A stretch of DNA of 64,000 bases. Origin: Peptoniphilus_A genitalis (GTDB lineage: Bacteria; Bacillota; Clostridia; Tissierellales; Peptoniphilaceae). Made by a program: the position numbers and the translations under genes. Shown one piece after another: positions 24,292-33,967 of this stretch (the stretch's first letter is position 1; each line of letters opens with the position of its first letter). The stretch lies in NCBI RefSeq assembly GCF_949769225.1, contig NZ_CATKPB010000002.1, one strand, 5' to 3'. A model generated the notes under the pieces. It saw only the letters and a list, made by a program, of their open reading frames with translations, was not told the origin of the DNA and did not search any database.

Positions 24292-26531
24292 TATGATCTC
24301 TCAACTTCCTTCATGATATATGATTCAAGAAGATCGCCCTCTTTTATATCATTAAATCCATCAATTACAAGTCCACCTTCAAAACCTGTTGCAAGTTCTT
24401 TGGCATCATCTTTAAATCTCTTAAGTGAAGCAATGTCACCTTCATGGATAACAACATCATCTCTTAGGACTTTAACCTTAGAATTTCTTAAGATTTTACC
24501 ACTTAGCACATAAACACCTGCAACCATTTGATTGTTAGGTAGTTTAAAGGTTTGTCTAATTTCACATCTACCAAGTATTTCTTCAACAATATCAGGATCA
24601 AGCATACCCTTAGCGGCTTGTTCAATATCATTTATAATTTCATAGATTACTCTATAAGTTCTAATTTCTACATCTTCTGTTTTTGCAAGTTCTATGGCAT
24701 TAATATTAGGTCTAACGTTAAATCCTATAACAATTGCATTAGAAGCAGAAGCTAATGTTACGTCAGATTCATTAATTCCACCAACACCAGAGTGAATTAC
24801 AGAAATTTTAACTTCTTCAGTTGATAGTTTTAATAGTGATTGGTTAAGTGCCTCAACAGACCCCTTTACGTCACCCTTAACAACGATGTTTAGTTCCTTA
24901 ACATCCTCTTCAGAGATTTTTTCAAATAAGTTGTCAAGACTAATCTTAGTTGTTTGGCTTAGTCTCTTTTCCCTAGAAATTTCTTTATTCTTGTCAGCAA
25001 TAGTCTTTGCAGTCTTATCATCATTTACTGCATATATTGTATCCCCTGCATTAGGAACATCATTAAGTCCTAAAATTACAACTGGCATAGAAGGACCTGC
25101 TTTTTTAACTCTTTTACCCTTGTCATCTTCCATTGCCCTAATTCTTCCTGAGCAAGTACCTGATACTACTGCGTCACCGAATCTTAAAGTACCGTTTTTA
25201 ATGAGGATAGTGGCCATAGGTCCCTTAGCCTTATCAAGATTTGCCTCGATAATAGTACCAACAGCACGCCTATTAGGATTTGCCTTTAGTTCTTTCATTT
25301 CAGCTACTAAAAGAATCATTTCAAGCAAGTCATCAATACCTTCTCCAGATTTAGAAGAAACACCAACAACAATAGTATCTCCTCCCCATTCTTCAGGAAC
25401 AAGGTTTTCGTTCATCAATTCTTGCTTAACTCTTTCAGGATTTCCTTCAGGCTTATCAATCTTTGTAATTGCTACAATTATTGGAACATCTGCAGATCTT
25501 GCGTGAGAAATTGCTTCAAGAGTTTGAGGCATAACACCATCATCTGCTGCTACAACAAGTATTGCTATATCAGTAGTTTGAGCTCCTCTTAATCTCATAG
25601 AGGTGAAGGCTTCGTGACCAGGAGTATCAAGGAAAGTTATTTTCTTTCCTGAAAGATTTACAGTGTATGCTCCTATATGTTGAGTAATTCCACCAGCTTC
25701 TGATTGAGTAACATGTGTTTTCTTAATTGAGTCTAGTAAAGAAGTTTTACCATGGTCAACGTGGCCCATAACTGTTACAACAGGTGGTCTTGGTTTAAGG
25801 TCTCTCTCCTTATCTTCTTTTAAAAGACCGTATTCTTCTTCAACAGATTGGTCAAGATTTGGCGCTTCTATCTCAATTTCTATTCCAAGTTCATCAGCTA
25901 GTAAGATACAAGTATCTTCATCAATACTTTGGTTTTGATTTGCCATAACTCCAAGACCAATTAGCTTTGTTATAACTGTTGAAACAGATACTCCTAACTG
26001 ATTAGCAAAATCTTTTACTGTAATAGGTGCAATCACTATTATAGAATCATCTCCCTTATCTTCCTCTTCAACTCTATGTCTTGATTTAACTTTTTTCTTC
26101 GGTTTTTTCTTAGTTAAATCTCTTTTAAAGGAGTTGTTTTTATCATCTTTATTATCTTTATGCTTAGACTTATTCTTCTTATTCTTTTTATTATTAGGAG
26201 TCTTTTCAACATCCTTTTCTTTTTGAGAATTTATGTCTTTATCTTCTTTCTTACTTGTTTTATTATCTAAATTTTTTTCACTTTGTTTTTCCTTATTAGG
26301 ATTGTTTTTTTTGCTGTTATCTCTCTTTTTATTAGAATTTTCATTCTTTACAGGAGATTCATTCTTAGAAGAACTCTTTTTGTATAATTTTCTTACTTTT
26401 TCTTCCTCAGCACTGTCTAATGTTGACATGTGGTTTTTTACTGATATTTCAAGTTCATTTAATTTTAATAATAATTCTTTACTAGTAATACCAATTTCTT
26501 TTGCCAACGCATGTACTCTAATTTTTGACAA
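24291..26531 (-). CDS. infB: translation initiation factor IF-2
   Basis: IF-2 delivers initiator tRNA to the 30S subunit. The protein has an N-terminal IF2-N helix bundle, a very lysine-rich low-complexity linker (about 55-170), a second IF2-N motif and the GTPase domain with G-H-V-D-H-G-K-T near 255, D-T-P-G-H and T-K-I-D. Domains II-IV follow. I prefer TTG 26531 (746 residues, M-S-K-I-R-V-H, the family's usual opening), eight bases after AGGAGG, over the GTG at 26540 that overlaps that site. No ylxQ gene lies between this gene and ylxR. Confidence 0.97.
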   Translation of the reverse strand: MSKIRVHALAKEIGITSKELLLKLNELEISVKNHMSTLDSAEEEKVRKLYKKSSSKNESPVKNENSNKKRDNSKKNNPNKEKQSEKNLDNKTSKKEDKDINSQKEKDVEKTPNNKKNKKNKSKHKDNKDDKNNSFKRDLTKKKPKKKVKSRHRVEEEDKGDDSIIVIAPITVKDFANQLGVSVSTVITKLIGLGVMANQNQSIDEDTCILLADELGIEIEIEAPNLDQSVEEEYGLLKEDKERDLKPRPPVVTVMGHVDHGKTSLLDSIKKTHVTQSEAGGITQHIGAYTVNLSGKKITFLDTPGHEAFTSMRLRGAQTTDIAILVVAADDGVMPQTLEAISHARSADVPIIVAITKIDKPEGNPERVKQELMNENLVPEEWGGDTIVVGVSSKSGEGIDDLLEMILLVAEMKELKANPNRRAVGTIIEANLDKAKGPMATILIKNGTLRFGDAVVSGTCSGRIRAMEDDKGKRVKKAGPSMPVVILGLNDVPNAGDTIYAVNDDKTAKTIADKNKEISREKRLSQTTKISLDNLFEKISEEDVKELNIVVKGDVKGSVEALNQSLLKLSTEEVKISVIHSGVGGINESDVTLASASNAIVIGFNVRPNINAIELAKTEDVEIRTYRVIYEIINDIEQAAKGMLDPDIVEEILGRCEIRQTFKLPNNQMVAGVYVLSGKILRNSKVKVLRDDVVIHEGDIASLKRFKDDAKELATGFEGGLVIDGFNDIKEGDLLESYIMKEVERS

Positions 26532-26555
26532 ATTGAACACCTCCTAAAAAGAAGC

Positions 26556-26819
26556 TTAATCTACAGAATCAATTAGTTTTTCATAAACTTCCTCACTAAT
26601 TTCTGTTGTAAATGTCCTATTTAAAGCTTTTGACTTTATCGCTTTCTCCAAACAACTTTTGTCATTACATAAATAAGCTCCTCTTCCATTTGCCTTTCCA
26701 GTTTTATCAATAAAGATTTCATCTTCTTTGTTTTTTACAACTCTGATTAAATCTTTTTTTGCTTTTTGTTCTCTACAACCTATACAAGTACGCATAGGTA
26801 TCTTCCTAATTTTAGTCAT
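26556..26819 (-). CDS. rnpM: YlxR/RnpM-family RNA-binding protein
   Basis: The 87-residue protein has the YlxR signature R-T-C-I-G-C-R near residue 10 and G-R-G-A-Y-L-C near 46. In B. subtilis the family member (YlxR, renamed RnpM) binds and modulates RNase P. It lies between nusA and infB, its conserved place. Confidence 0.93.
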   Translation of the reverse strand: MTKIRKIPMRTCIGCREQKAKKDLIRVVKNKEDEIFIDKTGKANGRGAYLCNDKSCLEKAIKSKALNRTFTTEISEEVYEKLIDSVD

Positions 26820-26844
26820 TATTTACTCCGTTAAATTAAGAATT

Positions 26845-28080
26845 TTATATTTCAGTTTCTTCAACAGAAGATTCTTCATTATTGTTTTCTAAATTTCCAG
26901 AAACTTCAACTTCTATGTCGTCTAATTTTATATCTTGTTCTTCAGGATTATTAGCATCCTCTAATACTTCTTCTGTACTCTCTTTAACTGCATTTTTATA
27001 TTCTTCAATTAAGTCTTCTTCTGTTATATTTCTTTCTTCAAGATACTCTTCAAATTGAAGATTTGACTTAATGTCTATCTTCCATCCTGTTAATTTTGCA
27101 GCTAGTCTAACATTTTGACCTTCTTTACCAATAGCAAGTGAAAGTTGATAATCAGGAACTATTGCAAGTGCTGATTTTTCTGCTTCGTTAACAAATACCT
27201 TCTCTACCTTGGAAGGACTCAAAGAATTTGCAATGAATTTATCAATTTCTTTTTCATAAATAACAATATCTATTTTTTCATTGTCAATTTCATCAACAAT
27301 CGCATTTACTCTTTGGCCCTTATAACCAACACAAGCTCCAAGTGGATCAACTTCAGGGTCTCTAGAAAATACAGCTATTTTTGTTCTTGAACCAGCTTCT
27401 CTTGAAATAGAGTAGATTTCTACTATTCCTTCACTAACTTCTGGGATTTCTAATTCAAAAAGTCTTTTTATTAAATCTGGGTGAGATCTTGAAAGAACAA
27501 TCTGTGGACCTTTAGTAGATTTTTCTACTGATAAGATTAACATCTTATATCTATCTCCATGATTATAAGATTCACCGCTAATTTGCTCACTGTAAGGAAG
27601 TATTGCTTCAGTAGATCCTAAATCCACGTAAACATTGTTGTAAGACTTTCTTTGAACAAGTCCTGTTATTATTTCCTTTTCTCTTTCAACGTACTCATCA
27701 AATACGATATCTCTTTCTGCGTCCTTGATTCTTTGAATTACAACTTGTTTAGCTGTTTGGGCAGCAATTCGTCCAAAATTCTTAGGATGGATTTCTTGGT
27801 TATATACGTCTCCAATTTCATAGTTTGGATTAATCTTTTTTGCTTCATCAAGGGATATTTCAAGTTGAGGATCCTCAACTTTTTCTACAATATCTTTAGA
27901 AGCAAATAATTTAATTTCACCAGTTTCTCTATCCATGTTTACAATAACATTTTCTGATGTGCCGTAGTTTTTTCTATAACTAGAAACTAAAGCTGATTCC
28001 AAAGCTTCAAAGACGATTTCTTTAGAAATTCCTTTTTCTTTTTCGATTTCACTCAAAGCGTCTATAAACTCTTGATTCAT
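26845..28080 (-). CDS. nusA: transcription termination/antitermination factor NusA
   Basis: NusA binds RNA polymerase and modulates pausing, termination and antitermination. The 411-residue protein has the N-terminal polymerase-binding domain (1-125), an S1 domain (about 133-200), KH1 (about 230-275; G-A-C-V-G-Y-K-G-Q-R-V) and KH2 (about 300-345; A-I-G-K-E-G-Q-N-V-R-L-A). An acidic tail of about 60 residues follows. It is second in the rimP-nusA-ylxR-infB operon, whose leader carries an intrinsic terminator NusA could act on. Confidence 0.97.
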   Translation of the reverse strand: MNQEFIDALSEIEKEKGISKEIVFEALESALVSSYRKNYGTSENVIVNMDRETGEIKLFASKDIVEKVEDPQLEISLDEAKKINPNYEIGDVYNQEIHPKNFGRIAAQTAKQVVIQRIKDAERDIVFDEYVEREKEIITGLVQRKSYNNVYVDLGSTEAILPYSEQISGESYNHGDRYKMLILSVEKSTKGPQIVLSRSHPDLIKRLFELEIPEVSEGIVEIYSISREAGSRTKIAVFSRDPEVDPLGACVGYKGQRVNAIVDEIDNEKIDIVIYEKEIDKFIANSLSPSKVEKVFVNEAEKSALAIVPDYQLSLAIGKEGQNVRLAAKLTGWKIDIKSNLQFEEYLEERNITEEDLIEEYKNAVKESTEEVLEDANNPEEQDIKLDDIEVEVSGNLENNNEESSVEETEI

Positions 28081-28091
28081 TTATTCCTCCA

Positions 28092-28553
28092 TTAAAATTT
28101 AATAGTTTGTTTCATTGACGAAATTGACTTAATTGGTATAGCAAATTCTTTTTCATCAAGTGTGCAATATACATTTTCATCATCATACTTGTCTAAAACA
28201 AAACTAAATTCTTTTTTCCCGTCTATTGGTGCATAAAGTTTAACATCTACTTCGTTTCCAATATTTCTTCTGTAGTCATCTTTTGTTTTTAAAGGTCTAT
28301 CAAGTCCCGGCGAAGAAATCTCAAGATAATAAGGATTTTTTAAAATTTCTAAATTGTCTAGTTTCTTTTCTAGACTTCTACTCATATCAGTGCAGTCATT
28401 CAAATCAATTCCTTCTTTTTTGTAAATAAAAATTGATAATAAATCGTGCTTTGATCCATTTTGAAATTCAATGTCTACAATTTCGTAGCCAAGTTCTTCT
28501 GCTACCTCTTCAGCTAGTGGGTAAATTTCTTTTTTTAATTCTTTTTTATTCAC
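28092..28553 (-). CDS. rimP: ribosome maturation factor RimP
   Basis: RimP assists 30S assembly. The 153-residue protein has the family core: E-L-G-Y-E-I-V-D-I-E-F near 20, D-C-T-D-M-S-R near 58, Y-Y-L-E-I-S-S-P-G-L-D-R-P-L near 80, and a C-terminal SH3-like domain. The start is GTG 28553 after GAGGTG. It is the first gene of its operon, directly downstream of an intrinsic terminator. Confidence 0.94.
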   Translation of the reverse strand: MNKKELKKEIYPLAEEVAEELGYEIVDIEFQNGSKHDLLSIFIYKKEGIDLNDCTDMSRSLEKKLDNLEILKNPYYLEISSPGLDRPLKTKDDYRRNIGNEVDVKLYAPIDGKKEFSFVLDKYDDENVYCTLDEKEFAIPIKSISSMKQTIKF

Positions 28554-28570
28554 TTAACACCTCACTACTA

Positions 28571-28600
28571 AAAAACAAAGAGTGGGCTCACCCACTCTTT
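28571..28600 (-). terminator. strong intrinsic terminator in the rimP leader (polC terminator and possible attenuator)
   Basis: AAAGAGTGGG (minus strand 28600-28591) pairs perfectly with CCCACTCTTT (28586-28577), a ten-pair stem with four-base loop, then GTTTTT. It lies downstream of a good promoter (28654-28627) and upstream of rimP, so it may both end polC transcription and attenuate the nusA operon. Confidence 0.85.
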
Positions 28601-28626
28601 ACTCTAAAATATCTTACTTATTTAAA

Positions 28627-28654
28627 ATTATATCATAAAATGCTATAAATACAA
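28627..28654 (-). promoter_or_regulatory. sigma-A-type promoter of the rimP-nusA-infB operon
   Basis: On the minus strand TTGTAT (28654-28649), a 16-base spacer and consensus TATAAT (28632-28627) begin six bases after the polC stop. Confidence 0.6.
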
Positions 28655-28659
28655 GTTTT

Positions 28660-31600
28660 TCAAAAATTAAATAATGAAATTTGGTTTGTTTCATCAAGGT
28701 CTTCAAGCATTCCATTTTTTTGTAGAATTGTTATAACAGAATTTCCTGCTCCAGTCCTTTTTGAAAAGTCTTCGATAGATAAATACTTTGATTTTTGTGA
28801 TTCTTGTTCTATCTTATTTGCACAGTTTTCACCAATTCCAGGCACTGCTCTTATAGGCATTCTAATTTTTCCATCTTCTATAGTGAACTTAGAAGCCTTA
28901 GATTTATAAATGTCTGCCTTTAAGAATTGAAAACCTCTAGCATACATTTCAAGTGCAACTTCAGACACTCTTATTTCACCCTTGTCTTTGGCTGTTGGCT
29001 TTTCAATCTCTCTTAGCATTTTAATTCTATTTTTCAAAAAGTTTGGTCCTTCAATAATATTTTCTCCATTAAAGTCAGTTAACTTAATTGTAAAGAAAGT
29101 TGCATAGAAGGCCAAAGGATAATTTAATTTATAGTATGCAATTCTAAAAGACAACATAACATAAGCCACTGCATGGGCCTTAGGGAACATATACTTAATT
29201 TTTTTACAAGAATCAATATACCATTCAGGCAGGTCTAAGTTCTTCATAATACTTTCTTGTTCTTCAGTTAGTCCCTTACCTTTTCTAACCTTTTCCATTG
29301 TGTCAAAGGCCATTTTATTTTCAGCACCAGCATTTATTAGATAGACCATAATATCTTCTCTAGTGGCTATTACATCTTTAAGCTCAGCTCTACCAGAGTC
29401 AACTAACTCTTGTGCATTCGAAATCCATACATCAGTACCATGAGATAAACCAGAAATTCTAACAAGGTCTGCAAAGTTTTTCGGATTTGTTTCTAATAGC
29501 ATTGATATAACAAAGGAAGTTCCAAACTCAGGTATCCCGAGGGTTCCTGTCTTGCAAGAGAAAACTTCTTCATCCATATTAAAGGCTTCTGCACTATTAA
29601 AGATAGAAAGTGTTTCTTTATCATCAAGTCTTATAGTATTGGAATCAATTCCTGTAAAGTCTTCTAACATTTTAATAATTGTTGGACCATCGTGACCAAG
29701 TATATCTAGTTTTAAGATCTTTCCATGAATAAAGTTATAATCAAAGTGAGTTGTTATTACTCCGGAGCTTGGATCATCTGCAGGATATTGAATTGGAGTA
29801 AAATCAAAAATAGAATTTGTTTTAGGGACAATCATTACGCCGCCTGGATGTTGTCCACTTGTTCTTTTTCCATCGGTTATAGCTCGTGATAGTCTGTCGA
29901 TTTCGATAGGAGAAATATGTTTGTTTTCAAAATATTTTTTTACATAACCATAAGCAGTCTTATCTGCTATTTTTCCAATAGTTCCTGCTCTAAATACATA
30001 ACCCTCGCCAAACAATTCTTCAGTGTACTTGTGTGCCCTTGGTTGATATTCACCTGCAAAATTTAAATCAATATCTGGCTCCTTGTCACCATAAAAACCT
30101 AAGAAAACTTCAAAAGGAATGTTATGTCCATCCTTTTTAAGAGGACTGCCGCACTTAGGACAAACTTTGTCTGGCATATCAACTCCACTGCCATAAGTTA
30201 AGTCTTCTGTAAATTCAGAATATTTACAATTAGGGCAAATATAATGTGGTGGAAGAGGATTTACTTCTGTTATGTCTGCCATTGTTGCAACAAAGGATGA
30301 ACCAACAGAACCTCTTGATCCTACTAAGAAACCATCGTCGTTAGATTTTTTTACAAGTTTTTGAGCAATTATATAGAGAACTGAATAACCATTTGAAATA
30401 ATTGACTTGAGTTCTTTTTCTAGTCTGTCTTCAACAATTTTTGGGAGTTCATCTCCATAAATATCGTGGGCTTTTTTATAGGTCATTTCCCTTAGACTAT
30501 CATCAGAGCCTTCAATAACTGGAGGATAAGTTCCATCAGGAATTGGCTTAATATCTTTAATTGAGTTCTTCAATTTATTAGTATTAGTTACTACAACTTC
30601 ATAAGCCTTGTCTTGTCCTAAGTAAGAGAACTCATCTAGCATTTCTTCTGTTGTTTTAAAATAAAATTTTTGATTTCTGCTAGCTCTAGGATCTGGTCTA
30701 CCTGGTTTACCGTTTAGCACAATTCTTCTTAATACGTCTTCAGAATCTTCAAGATAATAAGTGTCTGAATCAGCAACAACAGGTATATTTAATTCTTCTC
30801 CTATGGAAATTATCTTTTTATTTATTTCTCTTATATCTTCAATAGTATATTTACCATCTTCAATTGCAAGAATATTATCACTTGCTGGTTGGATTTCTAA
30901 GAAGTCATAATATTTTGCAATCTCAAGCAATTCTTCTTGAGGACACATCCTATATATAGCATCAAATAATTCTGAGTTAGCATTACCTGATCCTACTAAT
31001 ATTCCTTCGCGGTATTTATCCAAAAGGCTTCTTGGTACTTTTGCAACAAAGTTAAAATATTTCATATGAGAATCAGAAATTAACATGTATAAATTTTTTA
31101 AGCCAATTTCATTTTTCACTACTAATAATAAAGATGACTCGAATAAACGTTTAGAATCTATGTTTACTATTTCTTTATTTAAATTGTCAAAATTAAATTC
31201 TTCTTCTCTCTTTAATTTTTCGATTAACTTAATAAAGACTTCTGCAGTAGCTTCAGCATCATTAACTGCTCTGTGAGCTCCCACAAGGGATACTCCAAGA
31301 TTTTTACAAAGTGTTCCTAGATTAAATCTCTTCATGTCGGTCATTGTTGCCCTTGCAAGTACAAGAGTATCTAGAATAGGATGATTAAACACTAGATTTT
31401 TATTTGCATATTCTCGTCTAATAAAAGATATATCAAATTTAGCATTATGAGCTACTAAAACTGTATCTTTAGCAAAGTCATAGAATTTGAGAATTACTTC
31501 TTCTATAGTAGGTTCATTTTCAACCATAGCATTACTAATCCCTGTTAGTTCAACAACAACTTGTGGTATTTCCTTTTCTGGATTAATAAGTTGTGAAAAT

Positions 31601-32907
31601 CTATCTACTATCATTCCGTTTTTAATCTTAACGGCACCAATTTCTGTAATTTTATCATTTCTTGAAGAAAGTCCTGTGGTTTCTATATCAAAAACCACAT
31701 AAGTATCATAAGTTTTTCCCTCTTCGTAATTTGTAACAATTTTTTCTTTGTCATCAACAAAGTTAATATCAGTACCGTATAGAATTTTTAATCCAGTTTT
31801 TTCTGCGGCCTCCATAGCTTCTGGGAAACCTTGGACATCATTTGTATCGGCAATACCTATTGAATCATGTCCCCAAAGTTTTGCTCTATTTGCAAAATCA
31901 GTAAAGGAGGTTACACCTGACATTTGAGACATCTTTGAGTGAATTCTAAGTTCTGTTCTCTTATCATCTGAATAATCCATTCGAATGACCTTGTCTCTCT
32001 TTTCAATATATCTGATCATGATAGTGTCACACCTAGAAAAATTATCATAAGAAACATTTCCTGTTATTATTACATGGTCTCCTTTATTGAAGCTTTCAAG
32101 AAATTCTTCAGTTTTTTCAGGTTTCAAAAATATTTTTGCTAAAGTAGAAGATGTGTAGTCTGTAATAGAAAGTGAGATTAAGAAGTTACCATTTTTTAAT
32201 TCTCTGCTTTCAATATTAAATATATCAACTTCAACACTAACTTTTTGGGAGTTTACATTCACATCGATTACTCTTTCGATTGTTCCAAGGTCCTTTTTGC
32301 CATAGGAGTCAGATTTTTTAGCAGTTTTCTCTTTTGATTTTTTTTCTATTTTGGTCTTAACTTCTTCCTCGTGTTTTGAGGATATTACTTCTTCAGCTTC
32401 TTCTATTTGACATATAAAGTCCTCAATAGTATCTTCTTCAAATTCATTTTTTACAAAATCAAATTTAATATTAAAATCGCCAAAAATTTTTAATTCTTTT
32501 TGAAGATAGCTAGCGAATCCATTTTGACTTAAGCTATAGAAAGCTTCTTCACTAGGTAGAGTTATATCGATTGTTCCTATTTTTTCATTTTTATTTATTT
32601 CAATATCATCTATCCAAATTTTTGAAGATGGGTTGTATTTCAAAATTTCTGCACAAATTAAATCATCTTCGCTTTTGTATAGAGAAGATGATTTGAAGTC
32701 AATATAAATTTTGTATTCATCAAGATTTTTGGAAAAGATATCTTCAATTTCATTTTTAAAAGTTTCTTCTAAATCTCTTTTTGAATTAATAACAAAAAAA
32801 GCTTCATTAGTATTTTTATTTCTTTTAATAGATTCTATGAAAATCTCTTCTGAAATATTATCGTATGAAGTATTTAATTTTTGTAAAATATCTTTTAATA
32901 AAATCAA
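28660..32907 (-). CDS. polC: DNA polymerase III alpha subunit, PolC type
   Basis: PolC is the main replicative polymerase of low-GC Gram-positives. The ~1415-residue protein has an N-terminal domain and OB fold (about 215-305), a PHP domain split by a DEDDh 3'-5' exonuclease (V-F-D-I-E-T-T-G near 415, H-N-A-K-F-D near 495), the polymerase palm and fingers, and a zinc-binding C-P-N-C...C-P-K-C (near 895-925). TTG 32907 fits the GGTGAT ribosome site; TTG 32919, adding four residues, is possible. Its order after ispG and rseP is typical. Confidence 0.98.
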   Translation of the reverse strand: MILLKDILQKLNTSYDNISEEIFIESIKRNKNTNEAFFVINSKRDLEETFKNEIEDIFSKNLDEYKIYIDFKSSSLYKSEDDLICAEILKYNPSSKIWIDDIEINKNEKIGTIDITLPSEEAFYSLSQNGFASYLQKELKIFGDFNIKFDFVKNEFEEDTIEDFICQIEEAEEVISSKHEEEVKTKIEKKSKEKTAKKSDSYGKKDLGTIERVIDVNVNSQKVSVEVDIFNIESRELKNGNFLISLSITDYTSSTLAKIFLKPEKTEEFLESFNKGDHVIITGNVSYDNFSRCDTIMIRYIEKRDKVIRMDYSDDKRTELRIHSKMSQMSGVTSFTDFANRAKLWGHDSIGIADTNDVQGFPEAMEAAEKTGLKILYGTDINFVDDKEKIVTNYEEGKTYDTYVVFDIETTGLSSRNDKITEIGAVKIKNGMIVDRFSQLINPEKEIPQVVVELTGISNAMVENEPTIEEVILKFYDFAKDTVLVAHNAKFDISFIRREYANKNLVFNHPILDTLVLARATMTDMKRFNLGTLCKNLGVSLVGAHRAVNDAEATAEVFIKLIEKLKREEEFNFDNLNKEIVNIDSKRLFESSLLLVVKNEIGLKNLYMLISDSHMKYFNFVAKVPRSLLDKYREGILVGSGNANSELFDAIYRMCPQEELLEIAKYYDFLEIQPASDNILAIEDGKYTIEDIREINKKIISIGEELNIPVVADSDTYYLEDSEDVLRRIVLNGKPGRPDPRASRNQKFYFKTTEEMLDEFSYLGQDKAYEVVVTNTNKLKNSIKDIKPIPDGTYPPVIEGSDDSLREMTYKKAHDIYGDELPKIVEDRLEKELKSIISNGYSVLYIIAQKLVKKSNDDGFLVGSRGSVGSSFVATMADITEVNPLPPHYICPNCKYSEFTEDLTYGSGVDMPDKVCPKCGSPLKKDGHNIPFEVFLGFYGDKEPDIDLNFAGEYQPRAHKYTEELFGEGYVFRAGTIGKIADKTAYGYVKKYFENKHISPIEIDRLSRAITDGKRTSGQHPGGVMIVPKTNSIFDFTPIQYPADDPSSGVITTHFDYNFIHGKILKLDILGHDGPTIIKMLEDFTGIDSNTIRLDDKETLSIFNSAEAFNMDEEVFSCKTGTLGIPEFGTSFVISMLLETNPKNFADLVRISGLSHGTDVWISNAQELVDSGRAELKDVIATREDIMVYLINAGAENKMAFDTMEKVRKGKGLTEEQESIMKNLDLPEWYIDSCKKIKYMFPKAHAVAYVMLSFRIAYYKLNYPLAFYATFFTIKLTDFNGENIIEGPNFLKNRIKMLREIEKPTAKDKGEIRVSEVALEMYARGFQFLKADIYKSKASKFTIEDGKIRMPIRAVPGIGENCANKIEQESQKSKYLSIEDFSKRTGAGNSVITILQKNGMLEDLDETNQISLFNF

Positions 32908-32911
32908 ATTA

Positions 32912-33967
32912 TCACCCAATTTTTTCTATCTCAGATAAAAGCTCAGATAATAGCATATCTTCTGGAACTTTTTTAATTATTTCTCCCTTGCTAAATATTA
33001 GACCTTCACCGTGTCCGCAAGCAATCCCAATATCAGCTTCTCTTGCCTCACCAGGTCCATTAACAGGGCAGCCCATAATTGCTACCTTTAAGTTTTTGTC
33101 CATAGAATAAAGCTTTTCTTCAGCCTTATTAACTATCTCAATTAAATCAACCTTAGTTCTTGCACAAGTTGGGCAAGAAATCAAGTCTATACCCTCTCTT
33201 TTTAAGTCTAGAGCCTTTAAGATATCCTTGCCGGCTATTACCTCATCAAAAGGATCAGAAGTTAGAGAAACTCTTATTGTATCTCCTATCCCCTCTGCTA
33301 GAAGTGTTCCTATACCAATGGCAGATTTAACAATGCCTTTCTTAGGGCTTCCAGCTTCTGTAACTCCTAAATGTAGAGGATAATTTGACATTTCAGAAAA
33401 TTTTCTATAGCTTTCAATAGTTAGATTAACGCTAGATGCTTTTAAAGATACTGCTATATCATAGAAATTATTTTTTTCTAATAATTCAATTTCTTCTAGG
33501 GCACTATAGCAAATGGAAGATGCATTAACGCCATTAAATTTATCTAAAAATTCTTGCTTTACAGAGCCTGAGTTAACACCAACTCTTATAGGAATGTTAT
33601 GAAACTTACAAGCTTCAACAACTTCTTTAACCTTCCATGAGGCACCTATATTTCCAGGATTAAGCCTTATTGCATCAGATTCATTCTCACAAGCAGCAAG
33701 AGCAAGTTTATAATCAAATTGTATATCTGAAATTATTGGTATGTTAATTTCTTTTTTAATTTCCCTTAAAGCAACTGCATCTTCAATATCATTAACCGCC
33801 ATTCTAATAATGTCACATCCTGCATTTTCAAGTTTTTTTATTTGAGAAACAGTAGATTTCACATCTTTAGTGTTGGTGTTTGTCATTGATTGGATAGAAA
33901 TAAAAGAATTTCCACCAATTGGAACATTGCCAACATATACTTTTTTTGTTTCTTTTCTATTTATCAT
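32912..33967 (-). CDS. ispG: 4-hydroxy-3-methylbut-2-enyl diphosphate synthase IspG
   Basis: IspG (GcpE) is an iron-sulphur enzyme that reduces methylerythritol cyclodiphosphate in the MEP isoprenoid pathway. The 351-residue bacterial-type protein has S-I-Q-S-M-T-N-T near 25 and the cluster-binding C-P-T-C near 262, with a third cysteine in the M-G-C-P-V-N-G-P-G-E-A segment near 297. The pathway enzymes IspD and IspF are encoded 13 kb away; dxr is absent from its common place between cdsA and rseP. Confidence 0.97.
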   Translation of the reverse strand: MINRKETKKVYVGNVPIGGNSFISIQSMTNTNTKDVKSTVSQIKKLENAGCDIIRMAVNDIEDAVALREIKKEINIPIISDIQFDYKLALAACENESDAIRLNPGNIGASWKVKEVVEACKFHNIPIRVGVNSGSVKQEFLDKFNGVNASSICYSALEEIELLEKNNFYDIAVSLKASSVNLTIESYRKFSEMSNYPLHLGVTEAGSPKKGIVKSAIGIGTLLAEGIGDTIRVSLTSDPFDEVIAGKDILKALDLKREGIDLISCPTCARTKVDLIEIVNKAEEKLYSMDKNLKVAIMGCPVNGPGEAREADIGIACGHGEGLIFSKGEIIKKVPEDMLLSELLSEIEKIG

